Source: Klebsormidium nitens (lineage: Eukaryota; Streptophyta; Klebsormidiophyceae; Klebsormidiales; Klebsormidiaceae). From it: DNA of 64,000 bases. The first letter of the stretch is position 1, and the number at the start of each line of letters is the position of its first letter. Below the pieces are notes generated by a model, which searched no databases, had not been told where the DNA came from, and was given only the letters and a program-made list of their open reading frames with translations. Below, piece by piece: positions 12,141 to 25,800 of the stretch. The position numbers and the translations under genes were made by a program. The stretch covers positions 1 through 64,000 of the forward strand of contig DF237325.1 in assembly GCA_000708835.1 (NCBI GenBank), given 5' to 3'.

Positions 12141-13862
12141 ATGGAGCGAGTCTGTTATGTTAGTACGCTGGCACCCGTTACTTGCAGCCCACACACAGAA
12201 CGTACATCTCAGGTTGCCCATCCAAAGCGTGTGGATGTATGCGCAGGATTCTGCCATGCTGCCTAGGCCTGCAAAAGTGGTGGGGATCGGCAGGACCATG
12301 ACAAATTAGAGCAATGTTTTAGTTAGAACAAGAGAAGGGTGTTCGGTTGCATCGGAAGCGACTTCCTTGATGAATCTGCAATCAAGATTCAAGCTTTTAA
12401 GCGGATCAGAGCTTCTGTCACGACAATCTTGCAATGACTCTAGTACGGAATGAATTGCATGGACTCAACCGGATATACCATACTTTGGATCGAAGGAGTT
12501 AGCTTGAGGAATGCTTTATGCTCTATTATTGCATCGCTGGTATAGCGCGCTATCTATAGCTTATGGCCCTATGAAGTAATCGGAACAGCTGCTGCCAGCA
12601 GCGGCCATGCCAAAGTATAACAATAACAAATAACAATATCAACAAGAAAACAAGAACCATGGTCGTTGAACCATGGTCAAGCAATAACATTAACAATATC
12701 AATATCAACAATGGTCGTTGGCCAAGCCAACTAGCAATGTTGCATGGCACAGCACATGGGCTTCAGAAACCACATTGTCATCATTGACATCATCGGGGCT
12801 TGGAACCCCGGCCGCATTGGTGATGCTGTATAGCCTGGCCGAATCGTCTTTTAAGTGAATAAAATCGATTTAACCATTTCAGATGGAAAAATCATGTCTG
12901 ATCGGGCTGATTCAGCCCCAATTAAAGACATTGCAATTGAACATGTCTAAATCCGCGGTGAACATCTACCGGACGACCTCAGATGAAGATTCCACCGGGA
13001 GGGCTCCAATTGGGTTTCGGCGAGATTCGCTGCCATGGCGCTAGGCGCGCTAGGAGTACCTCTAGGCACCTCTGCCAGTGCAGGCCAGCACAGTTTGACA
13101 GCAAAGACTCACGAGAGAAGAGGTAGACGTTCTCGTGACGCTGCATCGGGGACCTTCTGATCGAGCTGGCCTTACGTACGTAAGCTGCCTCGAGAGGTTG
13201 GGTTGTGGAATTTAGCCAAAGTCCTATGGCAGTGGGGCTTGTCGTAGTACAGACTCTTTGTGGAAGAGGCAGACGCTAAAAGGAGCTTTCGACGAGCAAT
13301 TCCCATGTTCAAGAGCGTAGCGCAGCTCAGGCGCAAGCCGCAAAGTGAGCTTTGCAGCTTGCAATATGCGCTCATTGGTGAGCTCCTCCTTGTCTACAGA
13401 CATCTGTTACATTCTGCTGGCAACCAAGTATTATTGCATCAATGTTCCGTTGGTGATTGCGTCTTTTTGTTATGGGTGACTGGCCTCTCTACTTTGGGGC
13501 TTGCAGAGCTTATACGATGGCCTGATTGGTTGTCAACCACTTCAGCAAGCTGCCTTCAGATTTTTATGAGGGGCCCAGACTGCTCCTGCACGTCTTTCAG
13601 CATTGATCTGTCAACATCATTTCTTTCTTCTGCAGTGACCATCTCCAGTCCCGTTTGTAGGTGGGTGATTGAAACCTTAAATGTTTCATTCATCCATCTT
13701 GTGCGACACTTCCAGAAGGATCTGGTCGATTTGGCAGCTTTCAACCACCATGATCTTGATGAATCTCAGTTCATTGGCCACTGGAAACATTACAAACCGA
13801 AACTCCTGCCCTCATCTGCAGTAAGTCCCTAGTTTGTTGTCGAAGGGGAGCTCGGAGGTGCC
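12141..13862. other. Intergenic region between SFT2-like gene and PI4K alpha
   Basis: No exon is supported. Around 12600-12730 there is an A/C-rich low-complexity patch of AACAAT and AATATCAAC units with two ACCATGGT palindromes. An open frame at 13260-13832 (+) was considered and not accepted; it probably lies in the promoter or 5' leader of PI4K alpha. Confidence 0.4.
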
Positions 13863-16800
13863 ATGGACAGCCTCAAGGAGCTGGTGGACGTGCTGGCTGC
13901 CCAACCCAGCACAGCTGCCCCCAGACTGCGGGGAATTCTGTCCCTTTGTTCCCCTGCGCTCAGTGCCAAGCAACCATCTGCAACCAAGAATGCCCCCCTC
14001 CCTCACTCCCCACCTGAAGTTACCCCCCGTCAGCTGGACAGTGTCCTCGCTCTCGCCCGCTTCCTCGCCGCATCGCAAGGCCAGTTCCGCCAGCAACTGC
14101 TTCCCTACGTACTTGGATTTTTAAGGGCTCTTCTAGTTTCCCCGGCAGCCACGGCCAGCCTGGGTGCCAAGTCCCCCTTCTTCCCCCAGATTCTCAAGCC
14201 CCTCTTTGATCTAGCTTGCATTGATGCGGAGAGCCAGAAAAGTATAAGCGGGGCGGTGGCTGAGATCCTTCAGGAGATCACAAAGGTGACTCAGCTCAGT
14301 CAAGGAGAGGAACCTCTCCTTCCAGTGGTACAGGAGTTTTTGGCTGCCCTTGGCGAGGGCCCAGTGCCGCTGCTCGGGGATGATGCAGAACATGTCGCAA
14401 AGTGGCTCCACGAACGGTGGATTGGCAACCCCTCATCTCCGGGGTTGCATCTCCGAGCAAACGGCCAGCCTAATGGCGGGGAGCACGGAAAGCAAGCGAA
14501 TGGGAAGGGGGATACGGATGGCCCCAGCAGTCGGTCCCCCAGCGTGGCTTCATTATCTGAGAGCGGCGACGAGATCTCGGAGTTGCATTTGGGGGCTAGC
14601 AGGTCGAGCGACAGCTTGCGAGCGGTGGTGGACGAGGGGCCGTCGGTGATAGAACGCCGGGAGTGGGCGTTCCGCATCTTTGCCCAGCTGCTGCCGCAGG
14701 CGAGGGTGAATGGGGGGCCAGACGATGCGCATCTTCTGGGAGCATTCCGGGATCGAGCAAGCAAGCAGCTGAAGATGATGGTCCACACGCTACAGGTGAA
14801 GATTCAGCCGGGGAGGGGAGGAAGGGGCAAAATTCGATTTCCACAGACGGTTCTTCGGAATGGTTCATGTTCTTTCGAAGAGCATAGTCAGCTTTTCGCT
14901 CCTCTAACCTTCCTCCAAAGGTGATTGTGAGTCACGATTTTTGTGGTAGTGAGTCACGATTTTTGTGGTAGTCCATGAACAAGTGCGCGCTTGACACCAG
15001 CCTGTTTGGACCTCATGGACTCTCAATGCTGTTCTGATAGGTCAGTAACCCAATAGAATATTTTATCGTCCAGCCGCCAGACAAGTCACGGGCCACTGGA
15101 TGAATTGCAGTACATCTTCCCCGCATTCAACACGGACCTTTTCTCAAACATCTCAACGCTTCTGCAGCCCCACACCTCCGAGCTACCCCCCCGGCGTGAC
15201 GTCGAGGCGCGCTTCCTTGCCAGCAGCGCTGCGGGTCAGGTCCTGACGGGGCTGGCTGCATTGGAGCCTCAGGGAGCGGGCAGCGTGCGCATGACCTCAG
15301 TGCGGCAAGCGGCCAACCTGCTCTTGGACGTCGTCGATGCGGCTGTGCTGTCCAAGTGGCGCCACCTTCCGAGCTGCCACCGCCTGGTTGATGATTTGGT
15401 GAGGAAACGGAGGTGTGATGATGTGATGTAAGATGTTTCTGTGTTAAGAGTTGTAGGCATGGTTCTAAAGGGCCAACTGAGCCTGTTTGCAAAATAAGTG
15501 TTGGGGAGTATACGTGATACACAGCAGGACAGGCACCAAATGGAACCTTGAGTAGCATCAGAAGTCGAAGGTTTTGCTTGGTGCTCAATACGAAATTTGT
15601 GACATCGTGGCCGTTGTTAGGAACGCTTCTTGTTCATTCATATTGCGATCTCACGGCCTGTGATGTGCATCCTTGGTGCAAGTCGGACTTGAGGATCTGA
15701 GCATTCCGATGTGGTCCTCACTTTGATATTGGGATCGCACCAGGGATTGCACCAGCGTAACGCTTGAACTCTCTTTTTTCGCATATTGATCACACATGTC
15801 CGCCCCCGCAGTTGACCTGCCTTGTGCGCATCACGAGCGCCCACCCCGGAACTTTGACTCGCGACGTCTTTGTGCGGCTCCGCTCGGTGGTTCTCAACAC
15901 GGCCATCAGCCAGAGCCGCTCGGCGGGGGCCGCAGAGTGGGCCGGGGAGCTGCCCCAGGAAGCCGACCAGGTCAGCAGTCGACTGCGGCTGCTTTTGTGA
16001 AGAATCTCCACATCTCCTGTTCTTGGTAACCGCTTGGAAGCAGAGAGGACCCTGTAGAAAGGTCCGTCGCCTGAAAACCCAGTCATTGCAAACGTTGATC
16101 AGAGTGTATGTCGTCCTCATCTCTTATTCGTTTGTCACACTTCGACCAGCCATTAAAACGCCACCATGACCTGCAGATATCTCCCCTGGCTCGGTGCGCC
16201 CTGCGTGCTGCCGCGGCACTGCTGCATGACACGTGGCCGCAGGACGAGGCGGTGTGCCTCACGTTCATGCTGGCGCTGGGCTCAAACGCGCGTCCCCAGG
16301 AGGGCGACAGCGGCACGACTGTAGTGTGGCGCAGGAACCTCATCACCCTAGTTGCGGAGCTGGCGCTCGAGGCAGGGCTGCCCAAGGTGGTAAGCAGCCT
16401 GGGTAAAAGGATGAGTTTCTTGGATGCATAATAATTTCTTCCTTCTCGTTTCTAGCAGCAGCAGCATCAATCTTTTAATCTGTGATCTTGCCGCCTCGCC
16501 CGATCTTACATTGGTTGATCGATCTCATCGGCTTTCTGGCTGCTTGTAAGCTAAGAGACCTTCCTTGACGGACCCTCCAGATACTGACTGGGTCCTCTTC
16601 TCTGAAGCAGAGTCCATCGCTAGCCCGCGTTATAAAACAGCTGTTTGCTTCAAACTTGCACTCCATTTTCCAGGCTTTAGATTGTCGTTTCCATTTCTGA
16701 GTCGTCGAACGTCGTTTCATTGTCGACAAGATCAGGAACCACGATCCGAGCACTTGAAAACAGGATAGCAAGTATGACGAAAACAGTTGTAATCCGGCAA

Positions 16801-19800
16801 ACTTTGGGGCGATGCGCTTTTTGCAGGCGGAAGCTGTGGCGTCGGGGCTGCTGGAGACGCTGCAAGAGCCCACGGGGGCCGTAACCGGCCCGACACGGTT
16901 GCGGCTGCTGGACGCTCTGGCGAAAGTGGCGGGGCTGGGCGTGGGGACCGCGTACCGGGAAGTGGTCGTGCTGCTCGTGCGCCTCTACCTCACGCACGTG
17001 CAGGTGAGCCGGGAAGGGGTGACAGACGAGAAAGTCGAGGTTGCTCAGCCTGTCACGAGGATTGTTGACGCTCATGTGTTGTTGAAGAGCGCCTCAGTCG
17101 CTTGGGACGTGTCAGTCGAGCCGTTCCGGAGTGAGGCCTTGATCTCGAAGTCTAAGCATGGAGTGTGCTCTAGATACTGTTTTGCAGTGTCTGGCGGATG
17201 AGAATGACACGAGGCATACAGAGTCACGACTATGGTGTTACGGTGCTCATTCTTAGCACGTTCAGAGCAATTTTGTTGCTTTTGTTGAAAGTTGAACATT
17301 TTCTTGATAGGCCATGGCACCAGAAGAGTGCCTTGTGAGGGATGGATCTCCTAGCCTGTCCGCCAAAACGTCGTCGATTGTCTATGAAGACTTCATCAAC
17401 CAGCATTGAGCAGCCCCTGAGTGACCTTTTGTGAAATTCTTAGTGTAAACCCGTTCCTACCTCGTGCCAGGCTTCCATGGACTCCGCTTCCACCGCCGAC
17501 TCCTCTCACCGGCTCGAAGGAGACGAAGCTCTTCCCGCCGCGTTCCTGCACATCGCCCAGTCGCTCCCGGAGGGCGAGCAGCGGGCGGACTGCCGGGTAC
17601 GGCTGTTGGCCCTAGCTAGCGACGTGGGGCTCATCGTGGAGTCCCGGGATACGAGCGCGGGGGGACCCAAGTGCCTGGGGAGGCTGCTGCCGGCCATAGC
17701 GGAGCTCTGCAGAGGGTGGAGCCCCGAAGCAGCCGTGCCAACACAGGAGCTTAAGGTGGGAAACCGCTGTTTACATAGCAATCACCATAAGTGTCACCAC
17801 GAGGATTGGTTTGTGCGAGCTGGTCCAGAGTTTGAGTGCCCATTGATCCGTTTTGAGTACTCTCGTGCCCGGAAGATGATGTCTTCATGCTTCAAACGGA
17901 AGCCAGAGTCCTCACTTTCGTTCATTCTCTTGCCCAGATGATTCATATCTTCATTTAGACCTAAAAGCCAGAGCTCTTCATTGCTTCCCGGAAAGTTGCG
18001 CCATCCAATCTGCAGGATTTGTCTCGTTCGTTTGAGGTGCCTCTGACGTCGTCTCCCTTCCTTTTTCTGTCCTTGTTATCTGTCCAGCTGTTCCGCAACC
18101 TGTGGTTCTACATCGCACTGCTCGGATTGGGACCTCCTCTCCCCAACGCTGCCCCCAGCGTACCCCGCCCGCTGACCAAAGGAACGGCCAAGCTAGTCAA
18201 TACCAGCATGCGGGCAGTTACAGGGCCCTACGCCTACCCCGCCGTCTGGATTGAGGCCGTGGAGACCATTGCCGAGGGCACTCCCCCTCTGGTGGTAAGA
18301 GTACTGGCTGAAAGCTCGCTTCGTATCGGAGAAAAAGCTAAGAGGTTGCGAATTGAAAGAGCGCACAGAATGGCCGAAAGTGCAGCTGTTGTTACCGCTA
18401 TGGTTAATTTTCGGAAGCTTTCTCTGCTTCCTGGCCCGTCCAATCTCAAGCTTCGGTGTTTGTAAGTCGTCAAAGAGGAAACAGGTTCGCTAAATGGATA
18501 GCAGTCAACTGGCCGATCCCCGGATGCTCGCAATCGCAGCGCGGCCTTCCTATTCGGCTTTAAGGATCCAGTCTGCAAGATTAAGCATGATAGTCGAATC
18601 TGCACGGTGCATTTATGCCTTGTTTTCAACAAATCCATCCGAACGAAGATCTATGTAGCGTTCTTCGACGTCAATTCTGGACGGTAAGGCTGCCGGTTTT
18701 AGTCTTACCAACCATTTCGTGATTCTGCATTCCGGCCGCAGCAGAAGGTGGGGTTAATGGAGTTGCACCTAACCCTTTTTTGTTTCTTGGTGGTCTTTCT
18801 TCCAGGTGAGCAGCACGCAGTGGGTGGAGGACGAGGAGGAGCTCACCGCGCTCCACCAGCCCGGCAGCCGCAGCGGCAGCGGCAGCGAGAAGGCCGCCAC
18901 GCTCCAGCGGGCCGCGCTCGCCAGCGCGCTCGCCAACAAAGTAGACGCCAACGCACTGCTCACGTGAGGCTTGCCAACCAATCAGGATCTCAACGGGCTC
19001 TTGCGTTTCGTGGTATAGCTGTCGGTTGACCTTTGATGTTGCTCGGGGTTCTCGAGGCTTCCTGCAACTGAAATACCTCGGAGTTTCCTTCGTTCTTAGT
19101 TATCTCAAAGGACAGGCTTCGCTTGTCGTGCTGGAAGTACTCCTTCTTGCTTTAAGCTGCTCCGACGCGTTGGTGTTCTATGCGAGATATTCTTTCAGAA
19201 AGAATAAGTCTAGCCATACGAACGAAACAAGCTGCGGAACGTCGCTTGACGACGTCCCTCAACATTGATCTTGCACAGTGCCGGCCTCTTCCTCACTTAA
19301 CGAACTTTCTATTGTTGAGCCGGGCCGCTTCCCAGTGGCTATTCCAAGACCCACCTTCTGCTCTTGCTGCAGCATCTCCGGCGTGAAAGCGACCTACTTG
19401 CTCGCGGTGGCTTACCTGGAGATGCTGCGCCTCTCCCGTCTCGGGGGGGTCCTTCCTCCGGGCCTGCAGCGGCAGGGCTTGGCAGCAGGGGACTCCCGTG
19501 GAACGAGCTGGCTTGCCTGCACTTTCAAGTACCTGGAGGCGCCAAATCTCACCGACCAGGTCCGTTTACATACTCCAATTATTCACTCGCCTCTTTCGTA
19601 GCTTCAAAACGAAGCGTGCAGTCGCAACAAGCTTGGGGGGCATACGGGGTCGCTGCGTCGTTGAACGGAGCACAAACGCGAGGCAAAGCGACGGCCGATC
19701 ATAGAGACGAAGCTTGAAACACCTTTCGCATATCACCATTGCCGAGGAAATGCTCAAGAATGTGATTGCGCTCGACCGGGGCTTGCTCAAGACAGTGTTG

Positions 19801-22800
19801 TCGTCTCTTCGCTTACCCCAACACCAACAAGCTTGCTCTGGTTTCTGAATTGCACTTCGTGGCTTGTAATTGCCTTTAGTGAACGACACTGTCCGCTGTC
19901 GTCGGCTCTGTTTCTTCAACCCTTCCAAGTGCCAACCCCGCATTTCCTTCCCAGGTGCGCGCCTGCCTGGAGGCCATCACGTCCCGCGCCTTCTCGTCGG
20001 CCGTGTCCACTCTGCGCCGCGCCGCAGCCACCGCAGGAGAGGAGAGCGTAGTGCACGACGCGATCGCGGGGCATGCCTGCTTCCTGCTGGGCGCCACCAC
20101 GCACTTCATCTCCACAGTGGCTGACGTGGCGGACCGCCTGCTGACGCACCTGCGAAGCAGCTTCCCCGAGGTTCGTCTAACTGTAATGAGCGCTCTTTTA
20201 TCGCTGATCCATTTTGATATTCTACTTCCATTTGACTTCATTCCTTCTCTTACTATTCAGGATCCTTTTGTCGGTTATGGACCGACGGCTTGCACCACAT
20301 TCGGCGTTATCAACAGGGTTGTATCCCTGTCTGTTCACATAAAAGAGCCTCGTTTCTCTTCATTGAGAGAGTCTGTTTCCGGAGGTCGACTGCACGCTCA
20401 CACTCTGCTCAAACCCCATCATTCTTTAAGAGGCTACCGTTTGGTCGAACGTCCACCACAATGACGAGCGTACCTGACGCACCGCTGTTCAAACCCCCTA
20501 CTGCAGATCTTGTGGCACCCTCGGTGTATGACCTACATCTTGGAGCTGCTCGGCCGCGCCCCCTCCGAAAACCTGAATGCGGACGCCCAAGCGGTGCTGC
20601 AGTCTCAGAGGGCGCTCCAGGAGCGCGTCCGCGAGTGGCTGTCCCTCGCCATCACGCTCGCGCCTGTTACCATGCAAGGCCTCCTGCAGGTACACGTCAG
20701 CATCCCGCCATTGCTTGTGACTCATGCAGTGCGATCAGCATTAATGATGTGGCATCGTCCTGCGAAGCTAGGTGGGACGATAACGTCACCATGCAAGGTC
20801 TGCTGTAGGTACACGTCAGCAACCCGCCTTGCCTTTACATCCTCGGTTATGTCCTAACCAATGCCATCAGAACCATCAGACTGTATAATCTATCTCTGTC
20901 CTCTTGAGCTATGTGGGGAGTTGGCGTCACATCGTTTGCGGAGCAGGATGCGCCCTTATAATTATTGTAATGCATAGCATTCCGCCTTGCCTTTACGTCC
21001 TCATTTATGTTTTTCGCACGGCCATCCAGAATATATGACTAGCATTGTCCTACTCTGCTGGGCGGGAAAAACGAGTCACATGCAGTAGAGGAGCAGCAAG
21101 CGCAAATGCAAGTTCCCCAAGAGGCCGAAGCTGCTCATCCATCCGTTCGATGCAGTCTCACATGTGTCCTGAAGTAGCACTCTTCTGTCGTGCTCCTTCG
21201 CTACTTGTTGGCAACAAAAAATGCAAGGAGTCTTTTCCTGTAATTTTCCTCTGATTTGCATCACCAGTTTGATGGACTGCGTTGCGACTTTAGACTTGAG
21301 TGCTGATTCTTGCTGCTGCGATTGTGCGCAGGAGCATTTACAGCGGTTGCAGCAGTGGCCGGGGCCCCTGCAGTCAGGCGACTTGCTTACAGTGCTGGCC
21401 GGAGTTCAGGGAGGGCCACCTCCGGGCGGTATTCTGGCGGCCGCCACCTCCGCGGCAGCAGCCGGGGGAGCGGGGGCTGCCAAAGGCACCAGTGATGGTG
21501 TCTCCGCCGGGATCCTGGCAGGTAGGGCGGATAACAAGAGCGGATGTGCACGCCATTCTGGGACGAGGCTTTAACAGATAGTGTCCTGTGCAGGGGAAGG
21601 GGGTTGACGAGTCTCAAACAGGTCTTCTCTGCAAGGCAGCTTATGACATGGGTTCCGCTCCGACCTTTACTGTTATTCCATCTCGTAGAACCCTGTGTTG
21701 CGATCCTCACAGAAGTCCATCTAACCGCGTCCAGGATTGAATCTCCCTGTTTGGCAGCTATTTGCGATTGAAGCACGGAAAGAGCACTTGCTGATCCGCT
21801 TTGCCATCTCGCTACGCTGCTGTTGATCACCCCTCGCTCCTCGCTTCCCACCAGCGACGATCAAGTCCAAGTACGCCGGCGAAGTGGCGGGCATGCGGCG
21901 CCTTTACCAGACTCTGACCGGAGCCTCCGCCACGTCACCCCCCGGGCAGGCCCTGTCCCAGCTACTGTCGCTGGGCAGCGCTAAGTACGTCTCAGCGGAG
22001 GGGGCCAAAACAGGGCCCTCGGCGGAGGATTTCGACGAGTTACTAGTTCTGCGATTTGTGAGCAATTTGGAGCACTGCCGCGACCAGGCGCAGAAGGGGG
22101 GGCGGCCGGAGCAGGACGCGCTGCGGGAGACGTGCCTCCGAGGGGCGGCGCTGCTGCTTGCAAGCAATGTGAGTGGGTCGATCAGGGGGAATGACTTCAG
22201 TCCATTCCAGAGAAACAAGGACATTTTTGAGAGGGGATTGGGTGTGTGTTTCTTGCTGCTAGATATTAGCCCCAAGCACGAAGGAAAGGTGCCCTTCCGC
22301 GTTCCGGATCCAGAAAGGCCGCCTCGAAGCTTCTGCGACTGTTATCTGGGACCGCTATTGGTCATGAGATACACGCGTCTCTCGGTCAACAGTGTCGCTT
22401 CTAGAATCTCGAAGCATCTATCGGCCGCTACCAAGTGTGCGAAATCGAGTTCCTTTTACGCTCGCGACCTCGAATCTCTCGTAGGACGATGCTCTGTCTC
22501 GTACCTTCTTCTTTGCGGACACTGCTTCGTTTGAAGCTGCCTCTAGTTCAAGATTCCTATCATGTCATTTCACTGTTGACTCTCATGGCAATCCTTCTCG
22601 TTCGATTCGCAGCCCGGCCATTCTCAGCTCCGCCCCCCCTACCAGCGCCTCCTCCGTCTCCTCGCCTGGTGCCCCGTCCTGGTCTTCACCCCCGCTTCCC
22701 TCGAACTGGGGGTCTTCGTCTGGACTTGGCTCCTCTCAGCAGCGCCCCCCCTGACGCTGCGCCTCCTCGCTGAGCTGACCGACGCGTGGCTGCACTGCGC

Positions 22801-25800
22801 GGCAACTAGGCGCGGCCTCTTTTCCACCATCCCCGCGGAGCAGGGCGAGCGCGCCCTGCTGCGGCCGCAGGTGACGCCGGGAGAGTCCGAGGGACCCCCC
22901 GTCAGGGATCCCGTGGAGGCGATCCACGCGCACCGGCTGTGGCTCGGGTTTTTCCAGGACAGGTTCCAGGTGAGCCGCTTTTGAGAATCTTCCTTCAAAA
23001 GTGGGCGCCAAAGCACCCACTTTTTTGAATGCGTCGTTGCCGTTCTAGACTGCTTGGTCCAGAATGTGTGAGATGGTCCTCCTTCGGTCTTGAAGGGTCT
23101 CCGAAATAGTCGATCTCCAGGCTCTAAGGTGATCGTTGTCGGTTGAACAGGAGGTATTTGCACAACGGGTTCGGACTTGCATACTCACAACAATTGTTTT
23201 GTACTGTGGTTTCTAAAAGGCTCACTGGCTCGCTTACACTAGAGAAGCTCTTGTATCCAGCAAAGCTTCCTGTGCTCGTCTTTCTGCATACATATATGCT
23301 CGAATGTTGGCTCTCGACGCGTGTTCCAACGCCCAAGCCCCATGCAACAGTTTAGTTGTTTGATTCTTAAAATTTTTATGATTTCTTGTTTTTTGTTTTT
23401 TTTGTTTTCTTGTTTTTGTTTTACTTTTGTTCTTTTTTGGCCCTCGACACCTGGTCTGACGCTCACTCTTCATCTGCCAGGTGGCGCGCCACGGCCGCCG
23501 CGAGCAGCTGGCCCTCCTCGGCCGTCTCTTCTCCCCCTTCGCCCGCCCGCCCGCCCTCACGCGCCACCCCGCCGCAGCCGGCACCGTCTTTAACTACCTC
23601 TTACTCGGCCTAGAGTACTGCGCTGTTCGGTCCCACTCCCCCGCAGTCGATCTGCTCCACGACCAGATCCTGCGCGCGGCGCTGGCCTGGTTTGAGACCC
23701 CGCCCGCTTGGTACGACCACAGAGATGTCCTTCTGGAGAGGGCGGAAGCGGGAGCTTTGGTCGAGTTTGCACGGGCGCTTGAAAGGGGGCCGGGCCAAAA
23801 GAGGGGCGCGGAAGTGAAGGGCAAGCATCCGGTGTGGGGGATGGAGGTGCCGGGGGGGGCGGCGCGGCGCGGGCAGCTGCTGGCGAGCTTGGTGCGGCAC
23901 GAGGCGGACCGGCTGCTGACGTGGGCGAACCCGCTGAAGTGAGTCAGCCGATCGCAACGGGTGGAGTTTTGGAACAAACTGTTACAGCGCCGCTGTTTGG
24001 TTCAATGTACTTGTTTCGAGATTCTGGATCACGGAGCTGTTTCTTCAAAATTGCTTCTGTCGGCTCTTGGCTAGGTCATTGACTTAGCCCTACTGTACAA
24101 TTTTTACTGGAGGATCAAAGGTGGATGCTGTAAGAGGTTGTTGGCAGGTGCCAACACCCTTGTCGAACTTCTCAGAGTGAGATATGCACGGTTACAGATT
24201 CCAGCATGGTCGTCGAGAATCCATCCTACACCTGAGTCATACTTTGGCCATACCTTGACCCCTTCTTTTTTCTCCCTGCAGACAAGACGCTGTACAAAAC
24301 TTCCGCTTACCCGCGTTCAGTTGGGGGGAAGCCGTCTCCACAGCTTGGGCCGTCTCCCCCCGACTTGCCATCGCGCTCGTGTCTCGCTTCCCCAGCATCG
24401 CCCCCATTCACACTGCCGTTACGTCTCTGGTTGCGTCTCATATCCCCTCCCTGATTGGCGTCGCGGAGGCTCTGCCCTTCTTCGTGACTCCTGCGGCGGT
24501 GGCGGCGGACTCTCCCGTGCTGAACCAGCTCGTTTACTGGGCGCCCTGCTCCATCGCCCAGGTACAGACAGCAGCTCTATCGATGTATTGCGGGTGTCTT
24601 CCCCCCTGTGGACGGGGAGTGCTTTTCTCTTGATGTTGGTTCTAAAGTCCTGCGGATGAACTGACAACGTCGACTGTGAGTCCGAACGCTTCTTTGAACA
24701 TTTGTCTATCTTTGAGTAGACGTCGACTTTTTAGATGCCGCGTATCCACCTGCAAGCGCACTAGGGATTCAGCGTCGCACAAGTATTTCCCTTGAGTCCG
24801 CAAGTCCGACTTCCGATCATTTTTAAACGTGTTTTCTGAGACGAGAGCATACTTTCTTGATGGTAGGCTAAAAGCAGACTCAGAGTGTTTCCGTCCGCAC
24901 ATCTCCTCGCTCCGTTTCCATCAAGGTGCTAAAACTACAGAACCCCGTGTTTGCGAGCCACCAATGCGCTCGCTTCCTTCAGGGTTAGCTCAAAGCAGAC
25001 TCGAAAACAAACCCGTTTAGAATGCTTCTTCTTCTCCTTTCACCGCAGGCGCTGGACCTGCTGACCCCCGCGTTTGCGGGCCACCCTTGCGCTCGCTTTT
25101 TTCAGGCTTAGCCCAAAGCTGTCCGTAATAGATTCCTCTACCATTTTTGCTCCTGTCATACGCAGGGGCGGACCTGCTGACCCCGTATTTGCGGGTCGCC
25201 CTTTTGCTCCTTTGGCTCGCTTATATTAGGGTTAGCTCAAACAAAGTCGAAAGTGCTCCTTACCCCCTTTGATCGCAGGCGCTGGACCTGCTGACCCCCG
25301 CGTTTGCGGGCCACCCGCGCGTGATGGCGTACGTGCTGCGCGTGCTGCAGGGGTACCCCCCCCAGTCCGTCATGTTCTTCATGCCGCAGCTGGTGCAGGC
25401 GCTGCGCTACGACCACGGCGGCCTCATCGAGGGCTACCTCATGGCCGCCGCGCAGGACAGCAACCTCTTCGCGCACCGCCTCATCTGGCAGCTCCAGGTG
25501 CGTCATCGCGCTGCGACAAGTTTGAGCTTAGCCCATATGGACATCTGTGCAGGTTGTCCGATTCGGTGTGTACCAGGATTGCCGTCCTGCTTTACGGCAC
25601 AAGTTGGTCTTCACACCGGTCACTACAACTCTTTCTGTGGTAATGGGCGCCTAGGCTGCATTGGTACTAAGTTTTCAGGGTTTGAGGATTTCGCCTTGCT
25701 TCGTATGTGCTGGCATGCTCAGGGCAAGCGGCCATTCAGACATGTTTGAGGATTTCGCCTTGCTTCGTATGTGCTGGCATGCTCAGGGCAAGCGGCCATT

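Noticed and set aside
13260-13832. 190-codon open frame upstream of PI4K alpha
   Set aside because: No domain, and no splice-compatible link to the kinase start at 13863, whose N-terminus already resembles plant PI4K alpha. More likely promoter or 5' leader.
22639-23163. 174-codon minus-strand frame
   Set aside because: Antisense of PI4K alpha exon 14, whose plus-strand frame fits the family exactly.
25049-25106. Possible extra exon in PI4K alpha intron 16
   Set aside because: Although identical to the start of exon 17, it reaches an in-frame stop after 20 codons and cannot join to exon 17 without duplicating protein sequence.
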